A stretch of DNA of 64,000 nt, from NCBI RefSeq assembly GCF_021389975.1, contig NZ_CP089981.1, forward strand, positions 6,597,501 to 6,661,500, read 5' to 3'. The translations under genes and the position numbers were made by a program. This stretch comes from Fulvivirga ulvae. GTDB lineage: Bacteria; Bacteroidota; Bacteroidia; Cytophagales; Cyclobacteriaceae. Position 1 is the stretch's first letter, and every line of letters begins with the position of its first letter. Below are positions 40,801 to 45,107 of the stretch, in pieces. The notes under the pieces were generated by a model. The model saw nothing but the letters and a program-made list of their open reading frames with translations. It ran no database searches and was not told the DNA's origin.

Positions 40801-41874
40801 CACGATGTAGTCTATACGATCTTCAGGGTAGTCAGGGTCTATTGGCACATACGTGCAGCCTGCTTTCAGCGCTCCCAAAATACCGATCAAAAGAGACTCC
40901 GTACGTGGAAGCATAATACCTACAACAGCTTCCGCGGGCAAATCCAGCTTCAGTATATTATGGGCCAACTGGTTGCTTCTGCCGTTCAGATCAGCATAGG
41001 TAAGGCTTTTTCCATTATACGTCAGTGCCAGAGCCTCTCCGGATTTCACCACCCTCATTTCAAAGGCAGAGACAATACTGCGACTTTCTTCAAAAGATAG
41101 CCGGGTATTATTAAAATTCCCAAGAATGAGCGCTCTCTCCTTTTGGGTAATGAGTTCTACATCTGAGAGGTTTGCATTGACATCGGAGAGCAGCTTATAC
41201 AGTAAACTAAAATATAAATTAACTATCCCTTCCAGGTATTCCTTGTCAAACTTAGCTGCTTCGTAGCAAATCTTTACAGACAACTCCTTGTTGACCTTAA
41301 ATTTGAAGAGCAAATCGGGTAATAATTCGTCCAGAACGGAAGCATCCTGAAGTTCCTCCAGCACCATGGCTACTGATGGCCCCAGGCTCAACTCATTTAG
41401 CGATTTATCCAACATCCTTTCTACAGGATAGTTGCAATATTTCATGTCTTCAACAACAGTGTCTTTAACCTTCATCAGAAATCCGACAAAAGACAGATCT
41501 GAGAAATGGTTTGTTCTTACCGGAAGAATGGTATTCAGGTGCCGAGCACCTGAATAGTCATTGTAAAGGGAAGTAAAAATGCATACATCATCGCATGAGG
41601 AGCATTTTTGTATAAAAACACTTAAAGCAGAAAGAAGTACAAGGTGCTTTCCTTTATCTGAGGCAGAAACTTTGTGCAGAAGTTCCTTTAAGCCCTGTTC
41701 TGCTTTTACAGTAAACTCAGTCTGTTCATTTTCATGATGCGAGGGGGTGTTTGGGTAACCTTTAAAATAAGTTTGCATCTGAAAGCTTTCAAAACGGTGC
41801 TTCCAATGATTTTTAGCTCTTAGATTATTGTTGGCTTCCAGCGCCTTCTTATCAAGCATTGATTTTGTAGACAT
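22801..41874 (-). CDS. Six-module nonribosomal peptide synthetase with terminal thioesterase
   Basis: The 6357-residue NRPS has layout (half C)-A-T, then five C-A-T modules, then TE. Residues 1-250 match only the C-terminal lobe of a condensation domain; the HHxxxDG motif is missing. Later C domains (starting about 880, 1930, 2970, 4020, 5060) carry HHIITDG, HHIITDG, HHLISDG, HHAIIDG and HHIITDG. Eye-read A-domain codes: A1 DILQMGMVYK (Gly-like), A2 DFWNIGMVHK (Thr), A3 DVANFAIIYK (unassigned), A4 DFWNIGMVHK (Thr), A5 DAEHVGEVTK (perhaps basic), A6 DTESIGTVCK (near Lys). Carriers are GGHSL except T4 (GGDSM) and T6 (GGQSL). The TE (about 6090-6357) has GWSTGG and GDHFSI. It is the last assembly-line enzyme and releases the product. 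No E or methyltransferase domain is seen. Confidence 0.96.
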   Translation of the reverse strand: MSTKSMLDKKALEANNNLRAKNHWKHRFESFQMQTYFKGYPNTPSHHENEQTEFTVKAEQGLKELLHKVSASDKGKHLVLLSALSVFIQKCSSCDDVCIFTSLYNDYSGARHLNTILPVRTNHFSDLSFVGFLMKVKDTVVEDMKYCNYPVERMLDKSLNELSLGPSVAMVLEELQDASVLDELLPDLLFKFKVNKELSVKICYEAAKFDKEYLEGIVNLYFSLLYKLLSDVNANLSDVELITQKERALILGNFNNTRLSFEESRSIVSAFEMRVVKSGEALALTYNGKSLTYADLNGRSNQLAHNILKLDLPAEAVVGIMLPRTESLLIGILGALKAGCTYVPIDPDYPEDRIDYIVKDSRLSLMLTSTELLERAKQHGAQLKALDVTAASISEESTYNPEVVIPPSRLAYMIYTSGSTGRPKGVMIEHRSVINFMEGMAERIPMDENSRILCLTTISFDIFVLESIVPFLLGHQVVLAGNSDQKDPEALCALIKSEGINQVQVTPSHLKMLLSSGSIEEALQSVGTLMVGGESFPMDLLNNLRKRYRGRIYNMYGPTETTVYSSAQELTTAAQIDIGTPIANTTMLIVGGDGQLQPIGIAGELYIGGMGVGRGYWNKEELTRERFITDPSGVSGRFYRTGDLARWMPTGAIEYLGRIDNQVKIRGYRIEPGEIENQLLTKSEVKEAVVYAHGTSGEQMLVAYYVSSAMIEPAELRNHLSQRLPDYMIPSYFMYLDKFPLTPNGKIDRKSLPAPELISSTEYVEASDGTEEQLVSIWAEILKTNPESISVTRSFFELGGHSLLASLLVNKIHQKLGMVMPLRQIFHHQDIRSQAQYLNTQEQTTYKAVEKAADRPYYSLSSSQKRLYVLHQLDKDSTAYNMPYTVRLKGTLDKEKIVDGFRSLIKRHESLRTSFHAEHDHPVQKVSPHCDFEVQYYRAVEQEAEAWIRSFIAPFDLSRAPLMRAGVIELAEADHILVVDMHHIITDGISQGILMQDFTHLYNGDALEPLELQYKDFAEWQQDPVRQASFQEQKNFWISEFSEGVTSMDLPTDKVRPLVKSSKGGSVDFALSAATTRRLNEIAKTEGTTLFMLMLSIYNVMLSKLSSQEDIVVGTPVAGRQHADLERVIGIFVNTLPLRNYPAGDKSFRDFLHEVKERSLTGFEHQGYPYEELIDEVKADRAVNRNPLFDVMFVFQNQEDAGAKIRGLELIPYSSTRTVAKFDLTLTAAENTSGMKLSFEYSADLFTPETISRFISYFQRIVESVTANTEQQISEIEIMSDEEKHQLLNMFNHTAVAYPGDETIITLFEKQVELNPDNVAVKFEGRSITYIELDQASTRLAATLRYNEVKPDDIIGLLTDRSIETVIGMMGILKAGGAYLPLDIEYPKDRLAYIIEDSGTRVVVSSKKLEHDIEHNLPVVFIEEALEKEQTAVGHINKPSDLCYVIYTSGTTGKPKGVMVEHRNVVRLLFNDKFQFDFNSADVWTMFHSHCFDFSVWEIFGALLYGGKVVIIPKLTAMDTAAYLEILQKEKVTVLNQTPSAFYNLIQKDADDADRALSLRYVIFGGEALSPVKLRRWYAKYPHIKLVNMFGITETTVHVTYKEVGEYEIENNISNIGKPIPTLSVYVLDKYKRLVPRGVAGELYVGGEGVSRGYLGNKTLTEQRFMVNPYNPEERLYFSGDMARILNSGDLEYIGRSDHQVQLRGFRIELDEIEGQLARHELVKDCVVLVRGEEEAKYLIGYYVTGQEINAAELRDFLSISLPDYMVPTYFMQLEKIPLTNNGKVDRRALPAPELKQNENYVAPENELEIQLVDIWADVLGIEAKLIGVDTSFFELGGHSLRATVLVNKISREMEVEVPLREIFRCQNVRLLAQYIHTQERVLHSAITQAPKKEYYALSAAQRRLYFLYEFSKISLAYNMPQIMRFKGGLNKERLQDTFDQLILRHESLRTSFVVVNDEPLQKINDSVAFRLEYFLASEKEEADIINGFIRPFDLARAPLIRVGLIERSSEEGIVDQVLMVDMHHIITDGVSQQILVSDFMAIYHGDILPQPELQYKDYAEWQQSATQQEQKARQRNFWMEAFADEVYTLELPTDYPRPRVMDNKGDTLGFELSREQTRALMAIAEDHGVTMFMVVLSLYNILLAKLGNQEDIVVGTPVAGRQHADLERMIGMFVNTLPLRNMPKAEVRYNDFLSDLKTRSLSAFEHQAYPYEELVDDLKIERDTSRNPLFDVMFSYQNIDTSDQQMHNMEAEAIHGDHKVSKFDLSLLAGDNGEQIFLTFEYATCLFTRETIHRFADYFERVVNAITDDISIRIGDIEILADTEKQELLTAFNDTEKSYPHHATVVSCFIEQVKRTPDAIAIRYGDSVQTYQEVEEQSDKIARYLRSVHGIDRGDLVGIILQRDEYLIPCLFGILKAGAAYVPVDPVYPGDRKEAIIMDSGVKLVIAGEGMYKGPSFEGTEMVTPEDTLVDIPAIATELLNVEIDPEDLAYVIYTSGSTGKPKGVMIEHGALMNIVACMQEKYPLEYEDSYLMKTSHSFDVSCAEIFGWFHQGGSLTLLEYGAEGNPGKIIEAIDKYNTTHLNFVPSMFAVFVDELKREGIEKVSSVRYLFLAGEALSTELVKAFKALNTNIVLENIYGPTEATIYSCGYSTGSAEISGRIPIGKPLSNVTLYILDNQLKLQPVGVPGELCIGGAGLARGYLNNETLTKEKFVDNPYKPGTLMYKTGDLVRWDKTGNVDFLGRIDHQVKIRGFRIELGEIEHHLATYNGISEVLVMARDKGGDKYLVAYYVSGEEIAAALLSDFLRDLLPDYMVPSHYVHMETMPLNANGKADRKALPEPETDQSDYVAPATPTEESLIGIWSGILKLEPEQISVTKSFFEMGGHSLKAASVINRISREMGVEVPLREIFRYQDVRSLAQYIETRGRGTHLEITKAPKKEYYALSAAQSRLYFLYEFNKASLAYNMPHVLKVEGLIDQEKLDRTFRSLIDRHESLRTSFIMVDGEPVQKIAEQFQFEIEHFSISDDDEQDVIKAFIRPFDLEKSPLIRVGLLPISPGKHLLMVDMHHLISDGVSFGVLINDFMSLYNDETLQPLELQYKDYSEWLQKDEHKAAILRQRQFWLTEYSDEVNTLDLPADNPRPLSKSFRGESVSFEIDREETGRLKQITDTESATMFMAVLSMFNILLSKLGNQEDIIVGTPTAGRNHADLENMIGVFVNTLPLRNQVAGNLSFVQFLSQLKVKTLASFENQEYPYEELVDELKVPRDAGRNPLFDVMFVFQNIEESVLELPGLSLKPYHSGYSISKFDLTLSSAEVDGKLVMNFQYSTDLFKESTIKKFIQYFKQIVSEVTSNPEVRLSEIEILSEGEKDHLLQALNYLNVDFPNDKLIHQLFEEQVARYPDNIALEFGDEQLTYKELNEKSNQLAWLLRDKGVGPDAIVGLLTDRTIETVVGMLATLKAGGAYLPIDVDYPEDRIEYTLADSGVNILLTTEKEVKYPVTALNIAVADTLAYSKNNLPCISRPADMCYIIYTSGTTGNPKGVMIEHRNVVRLLFNDELQFDFNNHDVWTMFHSHCFDFSVWELYGALLYGGKLIIIPKEISREPSRFLKVIQEKKVTVLNQTPSAFYNLIAVDSIDAQNRLNLRYVIFGGEALKPYKLKSWNEKYPDTKLINMYGITETTVHVTYKEIGAYEIEHNLSNIGKPIPTLSCYVFDNNLKLVPLGVKGELFVGGDGVGRGYLNKESLTNQRFIKNPYNPEERLYRSGDGVRLTSSGEMEYLGRLDNQVKIRGFRIELGEIESQVLRCDDVDDAVVIDRKDRNGNVALHAYIVSEKGVEISELRSYLAGVLPDYMIPAYFALIDEIPQTSNGKVNRRMLPEIEISQEGLFATPQNEMEARLTEIWSGILKLEAVSTTSNFFSLGGDSMVAIRLIGEINKHFNTKVSIAELFTHPTIVEFTKCLEKAMTTSGDADQTGKIRQELEERKRSILAQNKELDASQIEDIYPAADIQKGMLFHSMKDPGTYHDQMVNIVKFPDMDLSVLHQALQLMVEKHPMLRTGFFQDEDELFQILYKTTDAKISHYDLSGLSETRQYQSVNDYLYDDRADAFKYEQRGLWRYTTFALGNDNYCVCFICHHAIIDGWSDASLNTELNNLVVALKKNPQFRPDALKFTYKDFVIEQINAVRSSSVIDYWQKELDGYKRFEFDINGGQAPQLITRAKKFPEDLNAGLVAKAKEQQMSIKNICFAAFVYSLKMFAYEDDITIGLITHNRPAREDAEKVIGCFLNTVPVRIIVPHEATWKQYALQVDRKLNKLKQYDKISLSRIVEVIREPFNGENPITDIIFNYTDFHVYNSMEERDMGELKAENSRQNEQGVSTNMGGAFDNSLFSFAVDKTAGDLRCVMAYFTSFMDEETADKLFDYFIKTLSCIIDTPDERMDSDDILTVKEAHELLHDLNQTKLDFPKRSLTSVFEEQVKISKQSIALIHNNVQITYQQLNEKANQLANHLRRQGIGEGDIVGISLDKTVELFIGIIGILKTGAAYLPLDPAHPESRNLHIIRESGLVNLITNNANVEVYQKHISITDIDGEAIKQEDEKDLTLSISEESMVYTLYTSGSTGNPKGVMIRHSAVVNLVTSQTRRFGINKHDRILQFSTIIFDASVEQMWLALLNGAALVLPDKNALSDNVRFNNYLNAHQVTHIHATPSFLETIELDNSTTVKRVVSGGEECRRQIANKFYGLCEFYNEYGPTETTVTSTIKHITEESKGRISIGRPLDNTSIFILDKNRKLVPKGVKGELYIGGEGLASGYLNNKVLTSAKFVNNPYQPETLIYSTGDLVRWNPEGDLEFFGRLDHQVKVRGFRIELGEIEHQLATHELISEAVVIAFEKSGDRQLVAYYVAEQPLEPETMKNYLSHLLPEYMVPVKYIRLEAMPLTASGKADRKYLPDPGIVTEAYTSPASDLERKLVSIWAEVLKLDSDQISVTRSFFELGGHSLRAIALVNKLFKELSVEVPLREVFRHQAIRTLAQYILSKDQSVFSAIEKAEPRAYYPLSAAQRRLYFLYEFDKASLAYNMPQVVKFKGGLNRVQLQSALEQLIGRHESLRTSFVMIDDEPRQKIHTAVDFRIEYYRAHDEDVQGIVREFIRPFDLGEAPLLRVGLITSPDKDVDDQVLMVDMHHIITDGVSQNILVNELMELYNGSLLPEPKYQYKDYAVWQQSADQQKAKARQKAFWLSMFEDELHPLNLPSDFVRPLVRHDHGAYFAFELNSNETQGLRALAAAQGTTMFVVVLGIYNVLLSRLGNQQDIVVGTPVAGREHSDLENMIGMFVNTLPLRFRVGAELDFKSLLAEMQAVTVAALDHQAYPYEELVEALNIHRDTGRNPLFDVMFSFHHQQEADKGPGELSAEPYPLDTTVSQFDLTLTGSEGKENIRLGFEYSTTLFREQTIKRFVACFKSIVAAVVGDDQIKLEDINILSEEDLGLIAGFNDTAVAYPSDTNVVDLFEKQANIYSNRPCITCGGRTLTYHEFNEQVNRLANYLIYTKGVQGEDIIGIYVSRSPEMLIAMMAVLKSGAAYVPLDPEYPAGRIKAMIHKAKPRLVITNLYQELAAMEKNIEAIDLVDGQNTLDEMATDNPPAAIDSRSAAYVIFTSGSTGKPKGIIIEHESLLDYALTFKNYFSVTEEDKVIQQSSISFDTVVEEVFPALISGACVFIMPSGGRDIDYMAEAIATCNATLLSTTPLVLNELNHYADRLSSLRAIISGGDVLLPRHIDKLFEKYPVYNTYGPSESTVCATYNRITDITKTSHIGQPIANREVYIINNNGTMCPVMVPGELCIAGKGLAREYLKRPQLTREKFINNKQVSGKRLYRTGDLARWMPDGSIEFLGRADDQVKIRGYRIEPGEIEKWLVRHERVSEAAVMAKGSESAKYLVAYYAGKNIESSDLRDHLATNLPAYMVPAYFVEMEKLPVTPNGKLNKKALPDPVEEHQVEIVIPETPEEGRLAAIWAEILEIEVNRIGVNQNFFELGGQSLKATKMVHRINKTFGSEISLVDLFTSPTITGIIPKIQKSRRPLAVAGELLTLLKQGTPADHKLFFIHDGSGDVQGYVGLSRHISDHTCWGLRSPSLSNVAPLNLSVEELASLYINQMKMVQPEGPYKVAGWSTGGTIAYEITRQLEADGERVDILIMIDTILPFECSEEVTPFNAKTEKTLLKEVLAGRHEVLERLESMQEVWEQAIELFSGLSDMGPVKGMVPGDIVPLIPDFDNIDVRQMILYLNTIRTLDNAVLRYKIKGKLKAEPVYVKAEDTDYGIELLSENFEKEINYIEVDGDHFSILREPGVKRVVEQIDFSLNNRNKSIPEGV

Positions 41875-41946
41875 AGGTCTTCTCTCTTTTAGATCAATTA
41901 TTAAACAGACTGAGTTATTAGTTTTTCAGAATTTATGCGTATGAGA

Positions 41947-43506
41947 TCAGCTCATTACAACATCGGCATTGATCCGGGCCATTTCAGATTCCACATATTT
42001 TTTCAGCACGCTAACATGCTTTTCTTCATGTTTCCATTCGCCAAACAGGTCCTCTACCAAATGCAGGCATGAAACCATTTCACTTCCACAGTAATGTCTG
42101 ATAACCGGGTGTAGGAAGAATGACTCTTCTGCTTTTTCGGCTGAAGGATTTCTGTTTACCATGAATACATTTTCCTGGCTTGGGCCGAACTCTAATGAAA
42201 TGGTAAAATAATGCCGTGGATTTTCAACAGGATTGTACCCCTTGGGCAGTTCATAATAGTAGGTAGCGTCTTCATCACCTATATCCACCAGGTCGACCAG
42301 GTAACCGAACTGTTGCCAAAGTGCTGAAGAACTGTTGATCCTGTTCAATATTGCGTCCGCTACAGATTGGAAATTGCAATCCAGCTTTTTTGAAGGTAGT
42401 GTCTTTTGTTCGTACTTGTTTTGCAGGATGTGAAAAAGTGTCTTCACATTATATCTGAATCCATGAATAAATCCAGAAGTGGTTTTCTTATATGAGTTAG
42501 ACTGCATAAGAGTACCTGCAAAGTACATGTGAGGTATGTTCTTTGATTCCCAATCCATGTTCAGGGCGGGTAACCGGTCGTTTATTACTACTTCCGGCAT
42601 ACAGTTTTCGTCGAAGATAGACCTATCCAACTTGAATCCTGTACAAACCAGAATCTTGTCATACTCCAATATTTCTTCCTCACCATTCGCATGAGCATAA
42701 ACCACATGTACGTGATACTTGCCATCCTTCATGGAAATATTGGTAATATCGGCATCCAGCAAAGCATTTTGTGATTTTAACTGGTAGGTATCCAGGAAGT
42801 TGTTATTTATGGCCCTCAGATGCCCCACATAATGCGTTTGCCAGGCAAGCTTTACGGAGTTGGGGCTTGAAACATGTATAAGCGCTGCCGTATCCGTGAG
42901 ATAATCAGCCGTTTCAAAACCTGAGTTACCTTTTCCCAGCACCAATACCTTCTTGTTTTCAAATTCCTTTTTGTCAAGGGTCATATCCACGTAATTATCA
43001 GTAAGCTCAATACCTGGGATATTGGGCAAGTAAGGCTTTGAAAAGCCGGTAGCTATGATCAACTTATTACAGTAGAAAGCTTCGCCTGAAGATGTGGTAA
43101 GCTGAAAGTTTCCTTTTTCAGTATCATTTTCCCTGGCTATATTATCTACTTTTTGCTTAAACATGATATTGAGTTCAGCGTCTTTGGCATAATCAGCCAG
43201 ATACTGTAAAAGGGCTGTAGCTTTAGGGAAATATGCGCTGGAATAGTTTTTAAAGGTAAGATCTTCATTCTCGCTTAGCAGAGAATTCCAATCCCATCTC
43301 AGGTTTATTTCATGATCGTCGTAGCCGGTATGCACTTTGTTAATGGAGATCAGGGTGCCATGTCTCGGAAATTTTTTAAAAGCAGTTCCGGGGGCATCAC
43401 CACCCTCGAGTATCAGATAATCGGAATTATTCTTTTGTAAATAATACCCTAGCTGTAAGCCAGCAGGGCCTGCTCCAAGAATAATGTAATCAAAATGTTT
43501 TTTCAT
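41947..43506 (-). CDS. FAD/NAD(P)-dependent oxidoreductase (FOXRED2/flavin monooxygenase-like)
   Basis: The 519-residue protein starts at ATG 43506, preferred over the upstream TTG because MKKHFDYIILGAGPAG places the FAD-binding Rossmann motif at the N-terminus, as is usual. A second dinucleotide-binding motif, VLGKGNSGFE, lies at about 173-182, and LVCTGFKLD at about 285 resembles the second FAD-contacting ATG motif. The overall pattern is like group B flavin monooxygenases and FOXRED2-like proteins. The C-terminal ~150 residues are extra. It lies between a serine hydrolase and the large NRPS, so it probably oxidises the peptide or a precursor; N- or C-hydroxylation cannot be told from sequence. 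Confidence 0.82.
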   Translation of the reverse strand: MKKHFDYIILGAGPAGLQLGYYLQKNNSDYLILEGGDAPGTAFKKFPRHGTLISINKVHTGYDDHEINLRWDWNSLLSENEDLTFKNYSSAYFPKATALLQYLADYAKDAELNIMFKQKVDNIARENDTEKGNFQLTTSSGEAFYCNKLIIATGFSKPYLPNIPGIELTDNYVDMTLDKKEFENKKVLVLGKGNSGFETADYLTDTAALIHVSSPNSVKLAWQTHYVGHLRAINNNFLDTYQLKSQNALLDADITNISMKDGKYHVHVVYAHANGEEEILEYDKILVCTGFKLDRSIFDENCMPEVVINDRLPALNMDWESKNIPHMYFAGTLMQSNSYKKTTSGFIHGFRYNVKTLFHILQNKYEQKTLPSKKLDCNFQSVADAILNRINSSSALWQQFGYLVDLVDIGDEDATYYYELPKGYNPVENPRHYFTISLEFGPSQENVFMVNRNPSAEKAEESFFLHPVIRHYCGSEMVSCLHLVEDLFGEWKHEEKHVSVLKKYVESEMARINADVVMS

Positions 43507-43581
43507 GACTTTTAAGTTTGCATTAATATTTGGTTTAGGAGCCAGATTCAAAAATCTGGTATATAGATGAAATAATATAGA

Positions 43582-45045
43582 TCAGTTTTTGCCCAGTTTT
43601 TGAGCACAGTCGTTAATATCAAATTCCAGTGGGGCCATATCAAATTTCAAAGCTTCGGCCTTTTTCAGGCATTCATATGCTACAGCATACTCTTCTTGTG
43701 CCATATTGATTTTGCCCAGTACATAATAGGATACCGACGACTCAGGGTAGAGCTTAACATTCTCTTCTACCAGCTTTTTGGATATCTCCATATTCTCGCG
43801 CATAAAGACCCAGGCCAATTCATTCAGGGTATTGATCCCTATATCACCTTTCGACTCAGCTTTTAGATCTTCAAGTCTTACAAACATGTCATCGGCATTG
43901 GTCCTGTTATACACTTTAAGTAACTCAATGGCATTGCTGGGGTATTGCACAAAAGGATCCGGCCCAAAATATGGATCAAGGTCAAGGCCTGTGGTCCAAT
44001 CATTGACCTTTGAGGTCATCAGTGTCCCCCTGTCGCTATTAGTGAGCAGTACAACTCCCCTCTTTTTGGTCACCGAATAGCATAACTGGGCCTTAAAGCC
44101 ATCGTTACTGCCTGCCTGGAATATCACAGTATCACCCTCACTATATGACACTTCAAAACCGGCAGCGTAATACAATCCGGGATAATCCTTTCCTACAGGC
44201 ACGAGGGGTTCTAGCATGGTTTGTAAGCTCGCCGGGTTTATATGTTGTTTGTTAAATGTTGAAACAATCAGCCTGGCATAGTCTGCCGCAGTGGTGTTGA
44301 CCGTGGTGGACGGTAAAAACTCATCACTTTTCCACTTTTCCATTTCGCCTCCGAAAGAATCATGTCCTAATGCATAGTTGACAGGCTCCGTGCCTCTACT
44401 CATGAAATAAGAATATGTATTTTTAAGCTGCAAGGGCTGATAGATCACCTTATCATAAAGTGTTTCAATAGACTCGTTGCGCTGCTTAGCCATCACTTTA
44501 GCAAGGTAATTATACCCTTCACCAGAGTAAACATACTCTTCTCCGGGATCACTCATTATCTCAAGGGTATCCGGGTTATTATTCGATTTCCAGTTCTCGA
44601 TACCGGATGAATGGCTCAGGATCATGCGAGGGGTAATTAACTTGTATCGCTCGTCATGCGCCAGCTCTTCATGCTCCATATACTTATACATGGGCTTATC
44701 CAGATCAAGCTGTCCGTCTTCTACCATCTTAAAAGCAGCAAATACCAGAAAGCTCTTCGACAGCGAGGCTGCTTCAAACAGGGTGTTCTCATCAACCTTG
44801 TTTTTGTCCTTCAGTTGTTTATAGCCATAGTTATGAGAAAACACCACCTGATTGTTGTCAATGATAGCTAACGACGCACCGGGTACGCCGACCTCACTCA
44901 TCATGTGGCTGATTTTTTCATTAAAAGTTTTGACTTCAATGGTGTTTCCATTCGCTGTAAAAGTCTTTCGTTTTTGAGCCTTTGCGGTAAAACATCCACT
45001 GGCCAGCACTGCGGCCAGCAGTAAATACTTAAGGTTTTTCATCAT
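43582..45045 (-). CDS. Secreted beta-lactamase-fold serine hydrolase with C-terminal TPR-like tail
   Basis: The 487-residue protein has an N-terminal signal (KYLLLAAVLASGC; either lipidation at Cys18 or cleavage after TAKA). The S12 domain has Ser94-x-x-Lys97 in ASLSKSF and a Tyr-x-Asn-like YSGEGYNYL at about 172-180. Residues about 370-487 include a TPR-like pair (SSVSYYVLGKINMAQEEYAVAYECLKKAEAL). It should act in the periplasm. Relatives include D-aminopeptidases, esterases and prodrug-cleaving peptidases such as ClbP, but the ClbP-type three-helix membrane anchor is absent. It is one of two S12 hydrolases in this operon. Confidence 0.85.
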   Translation of the reverse strand: MMKNLKYLLLAAVLASGCFTAKAQKRKTFTANGNTIEVKTFNEKISHMMSEVGVPGASLAIIDNNQVVFSHNYGYKQLKDKNKVDENTLFEAASLSKSFLVFAAFKMVEDGQLDLDKPMYKYMEHEELAHDERYKLITPRMILSHSSGIENWKSNNNPDTLEIMSDPGEEYVYSGEGYNYLAKVMAKQRNESIETLYDKVIYQPLQLKNTYSYFMSRGTEPVNYALGHDSFGGEMEKWKSDEFLPSTTVNTTAADYARLIVSTFNKQHINPASLQTMLEPLVPVGKDYPGLYYAAGFEVSYSEGDTVIFQAGSNDGFKAQLCYSVTKKRGVVLLTNSDRGTLMTSKVNDWTTGLDLDPYFGPDPFVQYPSNAIELLKVYNRTNADDMFVRLEDLKAESKGDIGINTLNELAWVFMRENMEISKKLVEENVKLYPESSVSYYVLGKINMAQEEYAVAYECLKKAEALKFDMAPLEFDINDCAQKLGKN

Positions 45046-45107
45046 AGTGTTTTAGGTTTCTCTATCTATTTTCTCTGTTAAGCAGTCCTGATCGTTCTTG
45101 TACTTGT

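Noticed and set aside
22801..41874. Separate epimerisation domains in the NRPS
   Set aside because: All condensation-type domains are followed by A domains and sit in C positions. No free-standing E domain motif set was found.
43551..43551. TTG start for the flavoprotein
   Set aside because: ATG 43506 directly precedes the FAD Rossmann motif. The extra 15 residues have no conserved character.
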